A stretch of 64,000 nucleotides of DNA from NCBI RefSeq assembly GCF_004331345.1, contig NZ_SJJZ01000001.1, positions 806,001 to 870,000 of the forward strand. The letters are read 5' to 3'. Position 1 is the first letter of the stretch, and each line of letters starts with the position of its first letter. Shown here piece after piece: positions 41,785 to 50,286 of this stretch. This stretch comes from Kribbella soli. GTDB taxonomy: Bacteria; Actinomycetota; Actinomycetes; Propionibacteriales; Kribbellaceae. The notes beneath the pieces are model-generated. The model made no database searches. It was given only the letters and a program-made list of their open reading frames with translations, and was not told the DNA's origin. The translations under genes and the position numbers were made by a program.

Positions 41785-43139
41785 TGTCCCCCACCTTGTC
41801 CGCCGACGGCAGCCGTTGCCTTCAGCACCATCTCGTCGTACTCCGCGACCGGGTCGGAGTCAAGCACGATCGCACCCCCGGCCCCGACCACGGTCTCGTC
41901 CGGCGTCAGCACCGCCGTCCGGATCACCACACTCAGGTCCGCCCGCCCGTCCACGGTCAGGTAGCCGAGCGCACCGGAGTACACCCCGCGGGCGCTCTCC
42001 TCGAGCTCGTCGATGATCTGCATGGTGCGGATCTTCGGCGCACCCGTCATCGACCCCGGCGGGAAGCACGCCCGGACGGCGTCCACCGCGGTCACGTCGG
42101 CGCGAAGCCGGCCGCGGACGGTCGTCACCAGTTGGTGCACGGTGCGATAGCTCTCGACCTGCATCAACTGCGGCACGTTCACGGTCCCGGGCACGCTGAC
42201 CCGTCCGAGGTCGTTGCGGATCAGGTCGACGATCATCAGGTTCTCGGCGCGGGTCTTGTCGTCCTCGGCCAGCGCCTTCGCCGCGAGCTGGTCCTCCGCC
42301 GGGTCGAGGTCCCGCGGCGCCGTCCCCTTGATGGGCCGGCATTCGGCCCAGCCGTCCGCGTCCACGGTCAGGAACCGTTCCGGCGACGAGCTTGCCACCG
42401 CCAGATCGCCGTACCGGAGGAAGGCCGCGTACGGCGCCGGATTCGCGGACCGCTGCCAGCGGAAGAACTCGAACGGGTCCTGGACCGCGGGCAGGCGGAC
42501 CCGGTTGGTCAGGTTGACCTCGTACGTCTGGCCCGCCTCGAGCTCGGCCAGCACCCGCGCGATTCCGGCCAGGTATGTCGCGCGGTCCTGCTCCAGGTGC
42601 GCCTCGAGATCCAGCCGCGCGATCGCGGGTACGTCGACGCTGCCCATCCACCAGTTCGACGCGGCCTCCTGCGCCTTGTCCAACCAGTCCTCGCCGGCGC
42701 CGGGCTCGTCGAGCGCCACCAGATGGGTGACGTCGCGGTCGTGGTCGATGACGACGAACCGGTTCGCCCAGATCCACAGCGCGTCCGGCGTCGGGGCCTC
42801 GTGCGCCGCCACTCCTCCGGTCAGCGCCTTCAGCTCGTAGCCGAAGTAACCGACGTACCCACCGCAGAACAGCCCGGCGAGCTCGGGCGGCGGCTCCGCG
42901 GCGCGGGCGGCCAGTAGCTCGTTCAGTTCGGCGAAGACGTCGCTGTCGGCCACGTCCCGGGTGATGACGTCGTCTGTCGTCGTACCGAGGATTGAAATCC
43001 TGCGGGCCGTGCGATCGGTCAGGCTGCCGTCGAGCCAGTACGCGACCGGCTCGGCGGCCAGCAGCTCGCGGTAGACAGTCTCACCGTCGAGCGCCCGGTC
43101 GAGCGTCCGGAGGGACCAACGCAGCGCACTCACACGCAC
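41781..43139 (-). CDS. pabB: Aminodeoxychorismate synthase component I
   Basis: Converts chorismate and ammonia to aminodeoxychorismate. A 452-residue chorismate-binding enzyme. The decisive motif is RPIKGTAPRD; PIKGT is found in PabB, while anthranilate synthases have PIAGT. Other conserved stretches are GQTYEVNLTNR, SSSPERFL, ENLMIVDLIRNDLGRV and CFPPGSMTGAPKIRTMQIID. No pabA amidotransferase gene is beside it; TrpG/PabA elsewhere could serve. GTG start at 43139. Confidence 0.94.
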   Translation of the reverse strand: MRVSALRWSLRTLDRALDGETVYRELLAAEPVAYWLDGSLTDRTARRISILGTTTDDVITRDVADSDVFAELNELLAARAAEPPPELAGLFCGGYVGYFGYELKALTGGVAAHEAPTPDALWIWANRFVVIDHDRDVTHLVALDEPGAGEDWLDKAQEAASNWWMGSVDVPAIARLDLEAHLEQDRATYLAGIARVLAELEAGQTYEVNLTNRVRLPAVQDPFEFFRWQRSANPAPYAAFLRYGDLAVASSSPERFLTVDADGWAECRPIKGTAPRDLDPAEDQLAAKALAEDDKTRAENLMIVDLIRNDLGRVSVPGTVNVPQLMQVESYRTVHQLVTTVRGRLRADVTAVDAVRACFPPGSMTGAPKIRTMQIIDELEESARGVYSGALGYLTVDGRADLSVVIRTAVLTPDETVVGAGGAIVLDSDPVAEYDEMVLKATAAVGGQGGGQ

Positions 43140-43174
43140 ACGGTACCGAGCCCGTGCCGATTCGTGGGCGCGGA

Positions 43175-43954
43175 TCAGGACGTGGTCAGCGCCACCTTGG
43201 TCCGCATCGCGGTGATCCGGCGGATCGGGATCGCGACCTCAAGGCCGTCCTTGGACTCGGCGCGGTCCGCGAGCCAGGCCGCCGCGGTGTCCCGGCGGAC
43301 GTCCGGCGTACCCGGGAGGTAGAGCGCGTTCACCAGTCGCATCGCGTCGTCCCGGCTGTGGATCATGTACACGTACCGCTCGCGCTGGCTCTCCATCACA
43401 TCGAACCCCGCGTGCTTCAGCTGATCCTTCAGCTCGGTGATCTCACCGCCGGCCGGGAACTGCGGCGTCGACCGCAGCCGGGTGGTCAGACCGCTCAGCG
43501 TGCGGATGTCACCGCGCCGCAGCGGCCGTACGGCGGGCACGATCGCGGCCAGTACGCCGCCCCGCCGCAGTACCCGCGCCGCCTCGGCGAGCACGTCCGC
43601 CAGCGGCTGGAGGACCATCAGGCCCATCGAGCACGTGACGACGTCGAAGACCTCGTTCGCGAACGGCAGGTGCAGCGCGTCCGCCCGTACCTTCGGGCCG
43701 GGCGCACCGGCGAGCTGGGCCGCGTTGTTGTCGACCCCGACGACCCACCGCCCGTACAGCTCGCGTGCCACCGGCCCGTTGCCGCAGGCCAGGTCGAGCA
43801 CCCTGCGGGCCTCACCCGAGACAGCACGGACGAGCCAGCGGTACGGCGTGTGGTCGCCGGCCACCGCACGTGACAACAGGGCTTCGGTACTGCCCGGAGC
43901 CGCGGTGTGGAACTCCCGCAGGTACTCCGGCCAGTTGATCGCATTCTCAGACAT
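43175..43954 (-). CDS. Class I SAM-dependent methyltransferase
   Basis: 259 residues. The Methyltransf_11-type core is RRVLDLACGNGPVARELYGR (SAM loop, near residue 50), VVGVDNNAAQLAGA, ADALHLPFANEVFDVVTCSM and LRRGGVLAAIVPA. The substrate is unknown. It stands alone between pabB and ideR on the same strand, with gaps of 35 and 72 bp, and no specific operator is visible. Confidence 0.85.
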   Translation of the reverse strand: MSENAINWPEYLREFHTAAPGSTEALLSRAVAGDHTPYRWLVRAVSGEARRVLDLACGNGPVARELYGRWVVGVDNNAAQLAGAPGPKVRADALHLPFANEVFDVVTCSMGLMVLQPLADVLAEAARVLRRGGVLAAIVPAVRPLRRGDIRTLSGLTTRLRSTPQFPAGGEITELKDQLKHAGFDVMESQRERYVYMIHSRDDAMRLVNALYLPGTPDVRRDTAAAWLADRAESKDGLEVAIPIRRITAMRTKVALTTS

Positions 43955-44026
43955 CGCGGCCCGAACCTACCGGCTGGCGACCCGGCGTGCCTCGCCGGGT
44001 GCTCAGCGTTAACGCATTGTTGACTG

Positions 44027-44740
44027 TCAGACTCTGCTGACGAAGATGTGACCAGCGGTCTCGTCGGTGATGACGCCGCCCGCCTCGCGGCTCCCGACCA
44101 GGACACCCTCGGCGTCCAGGGTGGAGTCGACCTCACGGCCGGGCAGCGCGCCCGCCCGCCGCAGGACCGCCATCGCGAAGTCGTCGGTCTGCACCGGCTC
44201 GGCGATCCGCCGCACCAGCACCCGCACGCTTTCCCCGGTGGCCGCGTCGAGCACCTGGTCCAGGGGCTCGACCCCGACCCGGAAGTCCCCGATGTTGCTG
44301 ACCTGGTGGTCCTTCTGCAGCTCCTCCAGGCCCGGGATCGGGTTGCCGTACGGCGACTCCGTCGGGTTGCCGAGGAGCTGGAGCAGTCGCAGCTCGACCG
44401 CGTCGCTCATCACGTGCTCCCACCGGCAGGCCTCGGCGTGCACGTCCTCCCACTCGAGCCCGATCACGTCGACCAGCAGCCGCTCGGCCAGGCGGTGCTT
44501 GCGCATCACCCGGACCGCCTGCTTGCGGCCGACGTCGGTGAGCTCCAGGTGGCGGTCGCCCTCCACCTTGATCAAACCGTCGCGTTCCATTCGTGCGACC
44601 GTCTGACTGACCGTCGGACCGGACTGGTGCAGGCGCTCGGCGATCCGCGCGCGCAGCGGCAGGATGCCCTCTTCTTCCAGTTCGTAGACGGTCCGCAGGT
44701 ACATCTCGGTGGTATCGATCAGCTCGCTCACGACAACCAT
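44027..44740 (-). CDS. ideR: Iron-dependent repressor, DtxR/IdeR family
   Basis: A 237-residue Fe2+-activated repressor of iron acquisition. The N-terminal winged HTH is [20 protein letters not shown] through [20 protein letters not shown]. Metal ligands of site 2 are conserved: Met13 in TTEMYLR and the Cys, Glu and His in [11 protein letters not shown]-terminal SH3-like domain follows (residues ~150-230). ATG at 44740 has AGG five bases upstream. An iron-box-like sequence (44751-44769) lies in its promoter, and another controls the siderophore importer at 16679. Confidence 0.93.
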   Translation of the reverse strand: MVVVSELIDTTEMYLRTVYELEEEGILPLRARIAERLHQSGPTVSQTVARMERDGLIKVEGDRHLELTDVGRKQAVRVMRKHRLAERLLVDVIGLEWEDVHAEACRWEHVMSDAVELRLLQLLGNPTESPYGNPIPGLEELQKDHQVSNIGDFRVGVEPLDQVLDAATGESVRVLVRRIAEPVQTDDFAMAVLRRAGALPGREVDSTLDAEGVLVGSREAGGVITDETAGHIFVSRV

Positions 44741-44750
44741 TCTCACCTAT

Positions 44751-44769
44751 TGAGGCAAGCCTTACCCAA
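44751..44769. promoter_or_regulatory. Iron-box-like site between ideR and photolyase genes
   Basis: TGAGGCAAGCCTTACCCAA matches the IdeR consensus at 13 of 19 positions and keeps the AGG...CC core symmetry. It would allow autoregulation of ideR. Weaker than the site at 16655. Confidence 0.55.
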
Positions 44770-44791
44770 TTCAGCTGGGTACCGGGGCACG

Positions 44792-46096
44792 ATGAGCACG
44801 GTGACAGCGGTGATGTGGTTCCGCCGGGACCTTCGATTGGGCGACAACCCCGCACTTCTCGACGCAATGACCCATGGCCGGGTACTCGGATTGTTCGTGG
44901 TGGATCCGTTGCTGTGGGGACGATCCGGCGATCCGCGCAGGGACCAGTTGGCCGCGTCGTTGCGCAGCTTGTCCGAGTCGATGGGTGGGCGGCTTGTCGT
45001 ACGGCGGGGTGACCCGGCGACCGTCGTACCGGCGATCGCGGCCGAGGTCGGGGCGGCGAGCGTGCACGTGAGCGCGGACTATGCGCCGTACGGACAGCAA
45101 CGCGATGAAGAGGTTGAAGCCTCATTGAAGTGTCCGTTGGTGCGGACGGGATCGCCGTACGCCGTCGCGCCGAGGCGGGTGCTCAATCAGCAAGGGCGGT
45201 CGTACCAGGTGTTCACGCCGTACTTCAAGGCATGGCTGGCGCACGGGTGGCGGCAGCCGGTCGAGGCGCCGGAACGCGTGCAATGGATCGAGGCGGAGAG
45301 CGAGAAACTGCCGGAGAGCTCGCAGGTCGCGGGTGAGCAGGCGGCCCTCGAGCGATGGCGGGCCTACGACGTTGCGGCGTACGACGACGAGCGGGATCGG
45401 CCCGATCTCGACAGTACGTCGCGGATGTCGATCCCGTTGAAGTACGGCGAGATCCACCCGCGGACGATGCTCGCCGACCTGGCCCGCAAGCGCAGCGCCG
45501 GCGCGGAGGCGTACCGTCGCGAACTGGCCTGGCGCGAGTTCTGCGCCGACCTCTTGGCGCGGCACCCGCACGCCGCCTGGAAACCGCTGCGTCCCGAGTT
45601 CGACCGGATGCAGTACGACGAACCGGGTGAGCTCCTCGAGGCCTGGCAGGAAGGCCGCACGGGCTTCCCGTTCGTCGACGCGGGGATGCGGCAGTTGGCC
45701 GCGACCGGGTTCATGCACAACCGGGTCCGGATGGTCGTCGCGTCGTTCCTGGTCAAGGATCTCCACGTGCACTGGAAGTTCGGCGCGCGCTGGTTCATGC
45801 GCGCGTTGCGCGACGGCGATCTCGCCTCGAACTCGCTCAACTGGCAATGGGTCGCCGGTTGCGGCGCGGACGCGGCGCCGTACTTCCGGATCTTCAATCC
45901 GGTCGGCCAGGGCCTGAAGTTCGACCCGGACGGCGCTTACGTACGGCGCTGGGTCCCCGAGCTCCGCGATCTCGACGGCCGGACGGCTCATGAGCCGTGG
46001 AAGCACGGCGGCGCCGACGGCTACCCGGATCCCGTCGTCGACCACGCCGAGGCGCGCAGCGAGGCGCTCCGGAGGTACGCAGCGATTCGCTCTTGA
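44792..46096 (+). CDS. phrB: Deoxyribodipyrimidine photolyase
   Basis: Light-driven repair of cyclobutane pyrimidine dimers. 434 residues. An N-terminal antenna domain (AVMWFRRDLRLGDNPALLDA; LRSLSESMGGRLVVRRGDP) is followed by an FAD domain with ELAWREFCADLLARHP, MRQLAATGFMHNRVRMVVAS and NSLNWQWVAGCGADAAPYFR, the family hallmarks. ATG at 44792. Divergent from ideR; no shared function is implied. The type of antenna chromophore is not determined. Confidence 0.95.
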   Translation: MSTVTAVMWFRRDLRLGDNPALLDAMTHGRVLGLFVVDPLLWGRSGDPRRDQLAASLRSLSESMGGRLVVRRGDPATVVPAIAAEVGAASVHVSADYAPYGQQRDEEVEASLKCPLVRTGSPYAVAPRRVLNQQGRSYQVFTPYFKAWLAHGWRQPVEAPERVQWIEAESEKLPESSQVAGEQAALERWRAYDVAAYDDERDRPDLDSTSRMSIPLKYGEIHPRTMLADLARKRSAGAEAYRRELAWREFCADLLARHPHAAWKPLRPEFDRMQYDEPGELLEAWQEGRTGFPFVDAGMRQLAATGFMHNRVRMVVASFLVKDLHVHWKFGARWFMRALRDGDLASNSLNWQWVAGCGADAAPYFRIFNPVGQGLKFDPDGAYVRRWVPELRDLDGRTAHEPWKHGGADGYPDPVVDHAEARSEALRRYAAIRS

Positions 46097-46113
46097 CGCC
46101 CGTTTGACCGATA

Positions 46114-46139
46114 CATCTATAGTGCTAGTTACATAGATG
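46114..46139. promoter_or_regulatory. Operator upstream of the second YtrA-type operon
   Basis: CATCTAT (46114-46120) and ATAGATG (46133-46139) are perfect inverted arms 14 bp before the GntR start. TTGACG (46093) and TATAGT (46118) may be the -35 and -10, with 19-bp spacing. Confidence 0.7.
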
Positions 46140-46152
46140 AATGGGGTTATCG

Positions 46153-46548
46153 ATGATCGAGTTCCATCTGGACGGCCGGTCGGGGGTCTCGCCGTACCAG
46201 CAGATCGTTCAGCAGGTCCGGAACGCGTTGCGGCTCGGACTGCTGCGGGAGGGGGATCAGCTGCCGACCGTGAAGGACGTGGTGGCGGCGCTGGCGATCA
46301 ACCCGAACACCGTGCTCAAGGCGTACCGCGAGCTCGAGCACGAAGGCCTGGTCCAGGCCCGGCCCGGGCGCGGCACGTTCGTCACCCGCACCCTCACCGA
46401 CAACACGCTCGCCGCCCACGGCCCGCTCCGCCAGGACCTTCGCCGCTGGCTGGCCAAGGCCCGCAAAGCGGGGCTCGACGACGAGAGCATCGAGGCGTTG
46501 TTCCTTACCACCTTTCGGTCCGCCTCTCAGGAGGAGCACATAGCATGA
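46153..46548 (+). CDS. GntR family regulator, YtrA subfamily
   Basis: 131 residues. The winged HTH is MIEFHLDGRSGVSPYQQIVQ, GDQLPTVKDVVAALAINPNT, YRELEHEGLVQARPGRGTFV, followed by a ~50-residue helical tail. Same class as the regulator at 38716 but clearly a different protein. ATG at 46153; ATG at 46141 is also in frame. The stop overlaps the ATPase start (ATGA), so regulator, ATPase and permease form one operon, probably autorepressed through the palindrome at 46114. Confidence 0.92.
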   Translation: MIEFHLDGRSGVSPYQQIVQQVRNALRLGLLREGDQLPTVKDVVAALAINPNTVLKAYRELEHEGLVQARPGRGTFVTRTLTDNTLAAHGPLRQDLRRWLAKARKAGLDDESIEALFLTTFRSASQEEHIA

Positions 46549-47423
46549 CGAGCGTTCTGCAGGCCCATGGGCTGGGGAAGAAGTATGGGCGGCGCTGGGC
46601 GCTGACCGATTGTGAACTGGAAGTGCCGGCTGGACATGTGGTCGGGCTCGTGGGGCCCAACGGCGCCGGTAAGAGCACGTTGCTGAATCTGGCGGTCGGG
46701 ATGATCACGCCGTCCGCGGGGTCCGTCGAGGTGCTCGGAGGGCCGCCAGGAGCACAGCAGGCCAAGGTCGGCTACGTCGCCCAGGACACGCCGACGTACG
46801 CACGGTTGAGCGTCGCGGATCACCTGCGGCTGGGCGCCCGGCTCAACCCGGCGTGGGACGAATCCCTTGCACAGCAGCGACTCCAGCATCTTCGATTCGA
46901 TCCGAAGCAACGTGCGGGCAGGCTGTCCGGTGGTCAGCGCGCGCAGCTCGCGCTCACGCTCGGGCTGGCCAAGCGCCCCGATCTGCTGATCCTCGACGAG
47001 CCGGTGGCGGCGCTCGACCCGCTCGCCCGGCGCGAGTTCCTCCAGGACCTGATGGAGGCGGTCGCCGAGCAGGAGCTGAGCGTCGTACTGTCCTCGCACC
47101 TCGTCTCCGACGTGGAGCGGGCCTGCGACTACCTGATCGTGCTGGTGGAGTCGCGGGTGCAGGTCAGCGGCGAGATCGACACGCTGCTGGCGACGCACTT
47201 CCGGCTGACCGGTCCGCGTCGGGACCAGAAGGACCTGCCGCGCGACCAGCATGTCGTGACGGCGAGCCACACCGACCGGCAGTCGACGTACCTGATCCGG
47301 ACCGACAAGCCGATCCTGGATCCGGCCTGGACGGTCACCCAACTCACGCTCGAGGACCTGGTACTGGCCTACATGGGCCGCGACGTCCAGCCCGAGCGCC
47401 CGGTCCTGGAGGTGCAGCGATGA
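46545..47423 (+). CDS. ABC transporter ATP-binding protein
   Basis: 292 residues. Walker A VGPNGAGKST near residue 36, signature LSGGQRAQLALTL near 130, Walker B LLILDEPVAALDP near 153 and switch His in VLSSHLVSD. Unlike the ATPase at 37820, the LSGGQ motif is canonical. A C-terminal ~80-residue domain follows (LTGPRRDQKDLPRDQHVVTA). It overlaps both neighbours by four bases. Likely exports or extrudes an envelope-active compound; substrate unknown. Confidence 0.93.
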   Translation: MTSVLQAHGLGKKYGRRWALTDCELEVPAGHVVGLVGPNGAGKSTLLNLAVGMITPSAGSVEVLGGPPGAQQAKVGYVAQDTPTYARLSVADHLRLGARLNPAWDESLAQQRLQHLRFDPKQRAGRLSGGQRAQLALTLGLAKRPDLLILDEPVAALDPLARREFLQDLMEAVAEQELSVVLSSHLVSDVERACDYLIVLVESRVQVSGEIDTLLATHFRLTGPRRDQKDLPRDQHVVTASHTDRQSTYLIRTDKPILDPAWTVTQLTLEDLVLAYMGRDVQPERPVLEVQR

Positions 47424-48466
47424 TCTGGCTGACCTGGCGACAGTTCCGCGTCCAGCTCCTGGTGGTCGCCACCGTGATCCTGGCCGCGGCGATCTTCCTG
47501 GCGGCGACGGGTCCCGGCCTGCTCGACGACTCCCGCACACTGGCCGACAACTTCATCAGCAGCCTCCCGTCCCATCCGATCCAGATGTGGCTGTATCGCA
47601 TCGGGCTGATCCTGCTGTACGCCGTACCGCCGGTGATCGGAGCGTTCTGGGGCGCGCCGCTGGTCGCTCGCGAACTCGAGAGCGGCACCCATCGGCTGGT
47701 GTGGGGTCAGAGCATCTCCCGGACGCGCTGGCTGGCGGCCAAAGTCGGGATCACCGGGCTCGCCGCCATGGCGATCACCGGCCTGCTCAGCCTCGCGGTG
47801 ACCTGGTGGTCGGACCCGATCGACGACGCGATCAACGCCGGCCAGGACTCGAACGACTACCTGCCGCGGATGTTCCCGCCGACCTTCGCCGCCCGCGGAC
47901 TCGTACCGGTCGGGTACGCCGCGTTCGCGTTCGCGCTCGGTGTCGCGGTGGGTCTCGCGGTCCGTCGGACGGTCGTCGGACTCGCCGTCACGCTGACCGT
48001 GGTGATCCTCGTACAGGTGTTCACGCCGGTGTTCCTCCGGCCGCATCTGATGGCGCCGACCGAGCAGAACATCATCCTCACCAAGGACAACGTGCGCGGC
48101 TTCATGATGTCCGGCGACCAAAGCAGTCCGACGCTCAAACAACTGGAGGTGGCGAGCGGATCCGTCGGGGCCTGGAAGTTCGCCGACAAGACCGTCGACA
48201 AGGCCGGGCAGGAAATCAGCACCCTGCCGGGATGGGCGGTCAAATGTGCACCACGCGACCCGAGCCCGAACGCCCCGGTCCGCAGTCCGGAAGAGCAGGA
48301 CGCCTGCTACCAGCGGCTTGCGGACGAGGGGTACCACCAGCACATCAAGTACTTCGCGGCGGACAAGTTCTGGGCGTTGCAGTGGCGTGAGTTCGGATTC
48401 TTCATGCTGCTGGCGTTGCTGCTGAGCGGGTTCAGCTTCTGGCGGATCCGGCGCGACCTGTCGTGA
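47420..48466 (+). CDS. ABC transporter permease (ABC-2 type)
   Basis: 348 residues with about six membrane segments: one at residues 10-30 (QLLVVATVILAAAIFLAATG), others near 60-80, 110-130, 165-185 and 190-210, and the last at the C-terminus (FFMLLALLLSGFSFWRIRRD). Between the last two is a ~110-residue extracellular-type loop with a Cys pair (VKCAPRD; QDACYQR). Layout matches the YtrC/D-like or SACE-type permeases. Its 3' end overlaps that of the convergent APC permease gene by 35 bp. Confidence 0.87.
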   Translation: MIWLTWRQFRVQLLVVATVILAAAIFLAATGPGLLDDSRTLADNFISSLPSHPIQMWLYRIGLILLYAVPPVIGAFWGAPLVARELESGTHRLVWGQSISRTRWLAAKVGITGLAAMAITGLLSLAVTWWSDPIDDAINAGQDSNDYLPRMFPPTFAARGLVPVGYAAFAFALGVAVGLAVRRTVVGLAVTLTVVILVQVFTPVFLRPHLMAPTEQNIILTKDNVRGFMMSGDQSSPTLKQLEVASGSVGAWKFADKTVDKAGQEISTLPGWAVKCAPRDPSPNAPVRSPEEQDACYQRLADEGYHQHIKYFAADKFWALQWREFGFFMLLALLLSGFSFWRIRRDLS

Positions 48467-49682
48467 AACGCCGTACCAGCAGGGCTGCGGCGAGGACGGC
48501 CGCGGCGACGACCGCCGACGTCCACGGGAGCGTGACCGCGAGGACGACGCACCCGGTCAGGCCGATCACGTTGACGGCGCGCGGCCAGCGACGCTGATCG
48601 GCCGGCTGGGTGAACGCGGAGGCGTTCGCGATCGCGTAGTACAGCAGGACGCCGAACGACGAGAAGCCGATCACGCCCCGCAGATCGGTGGTGAGTACGA
48701 GGATCCCGACCACCGCGGCGAGCGCGAGCTCGGCGTGGTGCGGGACCTGGTAGCGGGGATGTACGGCGGCCAGCCAGGTGGGCAGGTCGCGATTGCGGGC
48801 CATGGCGAGCGTGGTGCGGCCGATGCCGGCGATCAGGGCGAGCAGGGCGCCGAGGCTGGCGAGTGCGGCACCGATCCGGACGACCGGTACCGCCCAGACC
48901 GCACCGACCCCGTCGACCGCGGCCGCGAGGGGCGCCGTGGTCGACGCGGGGTCGCCGGTCCGCAGCAGGGCCAGCGCGACGGCGAGATAGATGCCAATGG
49001 CAATGACCAGCGCGACGGTGATCGCCCGCGGAATGGTCTTCGCCGGTTCCCGGACCTCCTCCCCCATGGTGGCGATCCGTGCGTAGCCGGCGAACGCGAA
49101 GAACAACAGGCCCGCCGACTGCAGAACGCCGTACGGCGAGGTGCTGGTCATCTCGTGATGCTGCGGGGTTCCCGTGAACAGGACGACGAGCACGAGGGCC
49201 AGTACGACGAGGGTGCAGGTGACGAGGATCCTTGTGAGGCGTGCCGTCCTCGTCACGCCCCGGTAGTTGACGGCCGCCAGCGCGAGGACCGCTGCGAGGG
49301 CGATCAACCGCCGCAACCAGTTGATGTCGGTGACGTAGGTGCCGAAGGTCAGCGCCATCGCGGCACACGACGCGGTCTTGCCGATCACGAAACACCAGCC
49401 GGCGGCGAACCCCCACCACTCCCCCAGGCGCTCACGCCCGTAGACGTACGTGCCACCCGATACCGGGTAGACGGCCGCCAACTGGGCCGACGACGCCGCG
49501 TTGCAGTAGGCAACGATCGCGGCGAGGACGAGGCCGAGCAGCAGACCGGATCCGGCGGCCTGCGCAGCCGGCGCCCAGACCGCGAAGACCCCGGCCCCGA
49601 CCATCGACCCGAGCCCGATCAGCACCGCGTCGCTCAGCCCCAGCCGCCGCGCCAGTCCCGGCCCGGCTGGCGGCGCCGTCAT
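48432..49682 (-). CDS. APC family amino acid permease
   Basis: A 416-residue transporter with about 12 membrane segments. The signature AVLIGLGSMVGAGVFAVWAP is at the N-terminus (the GSMVGAG unwound helix 1 that binds the amino group), with NYRGVTRTARLTRILV and FFAFAGYARIATMGEEVREP further on; the latter is typical of cationic or broad amino-acid permeases. Substrate not assigned. Begins one base after the HIT-like gene stop, so the two are co-transcribed. Confidence 0.9.
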   Translation of the reverse strand: MTAPPAGPGLARRLGLSDAVLIGLGSMVGAGVFAVWAPAAQAAGSGLLLGLVLAAIVAYCNAASSAQLAAVYPVSGGTYVYGRERLGEWWGFAAGWCFVIGKTASCAAMALTFGTYVTDINWLRRLIALAAVLALAAVNYRGVTRTARLTRILVTCTLVVLALVLVVLFTGTPQHHEMTSTSPYGVLQSAGLLFFAFAGYARIATMGEEVREPAKTIPRAITVALVIAIGIYLAVALALLRTGDPASTTAPLAAAVDGVGAVWAVPVVRIGAALASLGALLALIAGIGRTTLAMARNRDLPTWLAAVHPRYQVPHHAELALAAVVGILVLTTDLRGVIGFSSFGVLLYYAIANASAFTQPADQRRWPRAVNVIGLTGCVVLAVTLPWTSAVVAAAVLAAALLVRRFTTGRAGSARS

Positions 49683-49683
49683 C

Positions 49684-50208
49684 TCAGTTGTCCGCCGCCA
49701 GAGCCGCCGCGATCTTGGCTTCGGCATCGGCGACGTCCTCCTTGGGGGCTTCGGGGAGCAGGTCCGCCCACAGCGGCAGCATCTCCCGGCGCGCCTCGAG
49801 CATGCCGAGCGGACGCGGGAAGAACCAGACGTGGAAGTGGGCCGAACCGTCGCCCCAACGATAGACGTGCACCCGCGCGATGTCGCCGAGCGCGAGGATC
49901 GCCCGCTCGATGCGTGCGACGACCGGGCCGTAGCTCTGCGCGACCTTGTCCGGCAGGTCGGAGAACGAGTCGTGATGCCCCCGGCTGGCCAGCCACACCA
50001 CGCCCGGGATGGTCACCCCGGTGGCGCGGCACAGCGCCCAGTCGTCGTCGTACCAGAGTGGCGGTTCGTGTTCGGAGTTCTCGAAGTCGGCCAGCCAGTC
50101 ACACAGGCCGCAGTGCGGGCCGCCGGGTTCACCGACGCGGGGCGGTTCGGGGATCACGCGAGGCTGCGGCTCGAGGCGGACCAGCGGTTCGGCGTACGGA
50201 AGTGTCAT
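49684..50208 (-). CDS. HIT-like protein with incomplete histidine triad
   Basis: 174 residues. The region HVYRWGDGSAHFHVWFFPRP resembles the histidine-triad nucleotide hydrolase/transferase motif, but the third His is replaced by Trp (HFHVW), so activity may be altered. CGLCDWL near residue 35 and EHEPPLWYDDDWALCRATG resemble other HIT-like N-termini. First gene of an operon with the APC permease. The 41-bp palindrome at 50246 lies 37 bp upstream and is the likely operator or leader. Confidence 0.7.
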   Translation of the reverse strand: MTLPYAEPLVRLEPQPRVIPEPPRVGEPGGPHCGLCDWLADFENSEHEPPLWYDDDWALCRATGVTIPGVVWLASRGHHDSFSDLPDKVAQSYGPVVARIERAILALGDIARVHVYRWGDGSAHFHVWFFPRPLGMLEARREMLPLWADLLPEAPKEDVADAEAKIAAALAADN

Positions 50209-50245
50209 GGCGGTCTCCGGTGTGAGGAGGTGATGATGCGCCTAG

Positions 50246-50286
50246 TGAAACATGCCCGTTACATCAGATGCAACAGGCATGTTTCA
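50246..50286. promoter_or_regulatory. 41-bp palindrome between TetR and HIT-like genes
   Basis: The outer arms TGAAACATGCC / GGCATGTTTCA are perfect. The inner GTTACATC / GATGCAAC are 7 of 8 inverted. The TetR stop codon lies in the right arm. It may be an operator for the HIT/APC operon, a terminator for the TetR gene, or both. Confidence 0.7.
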
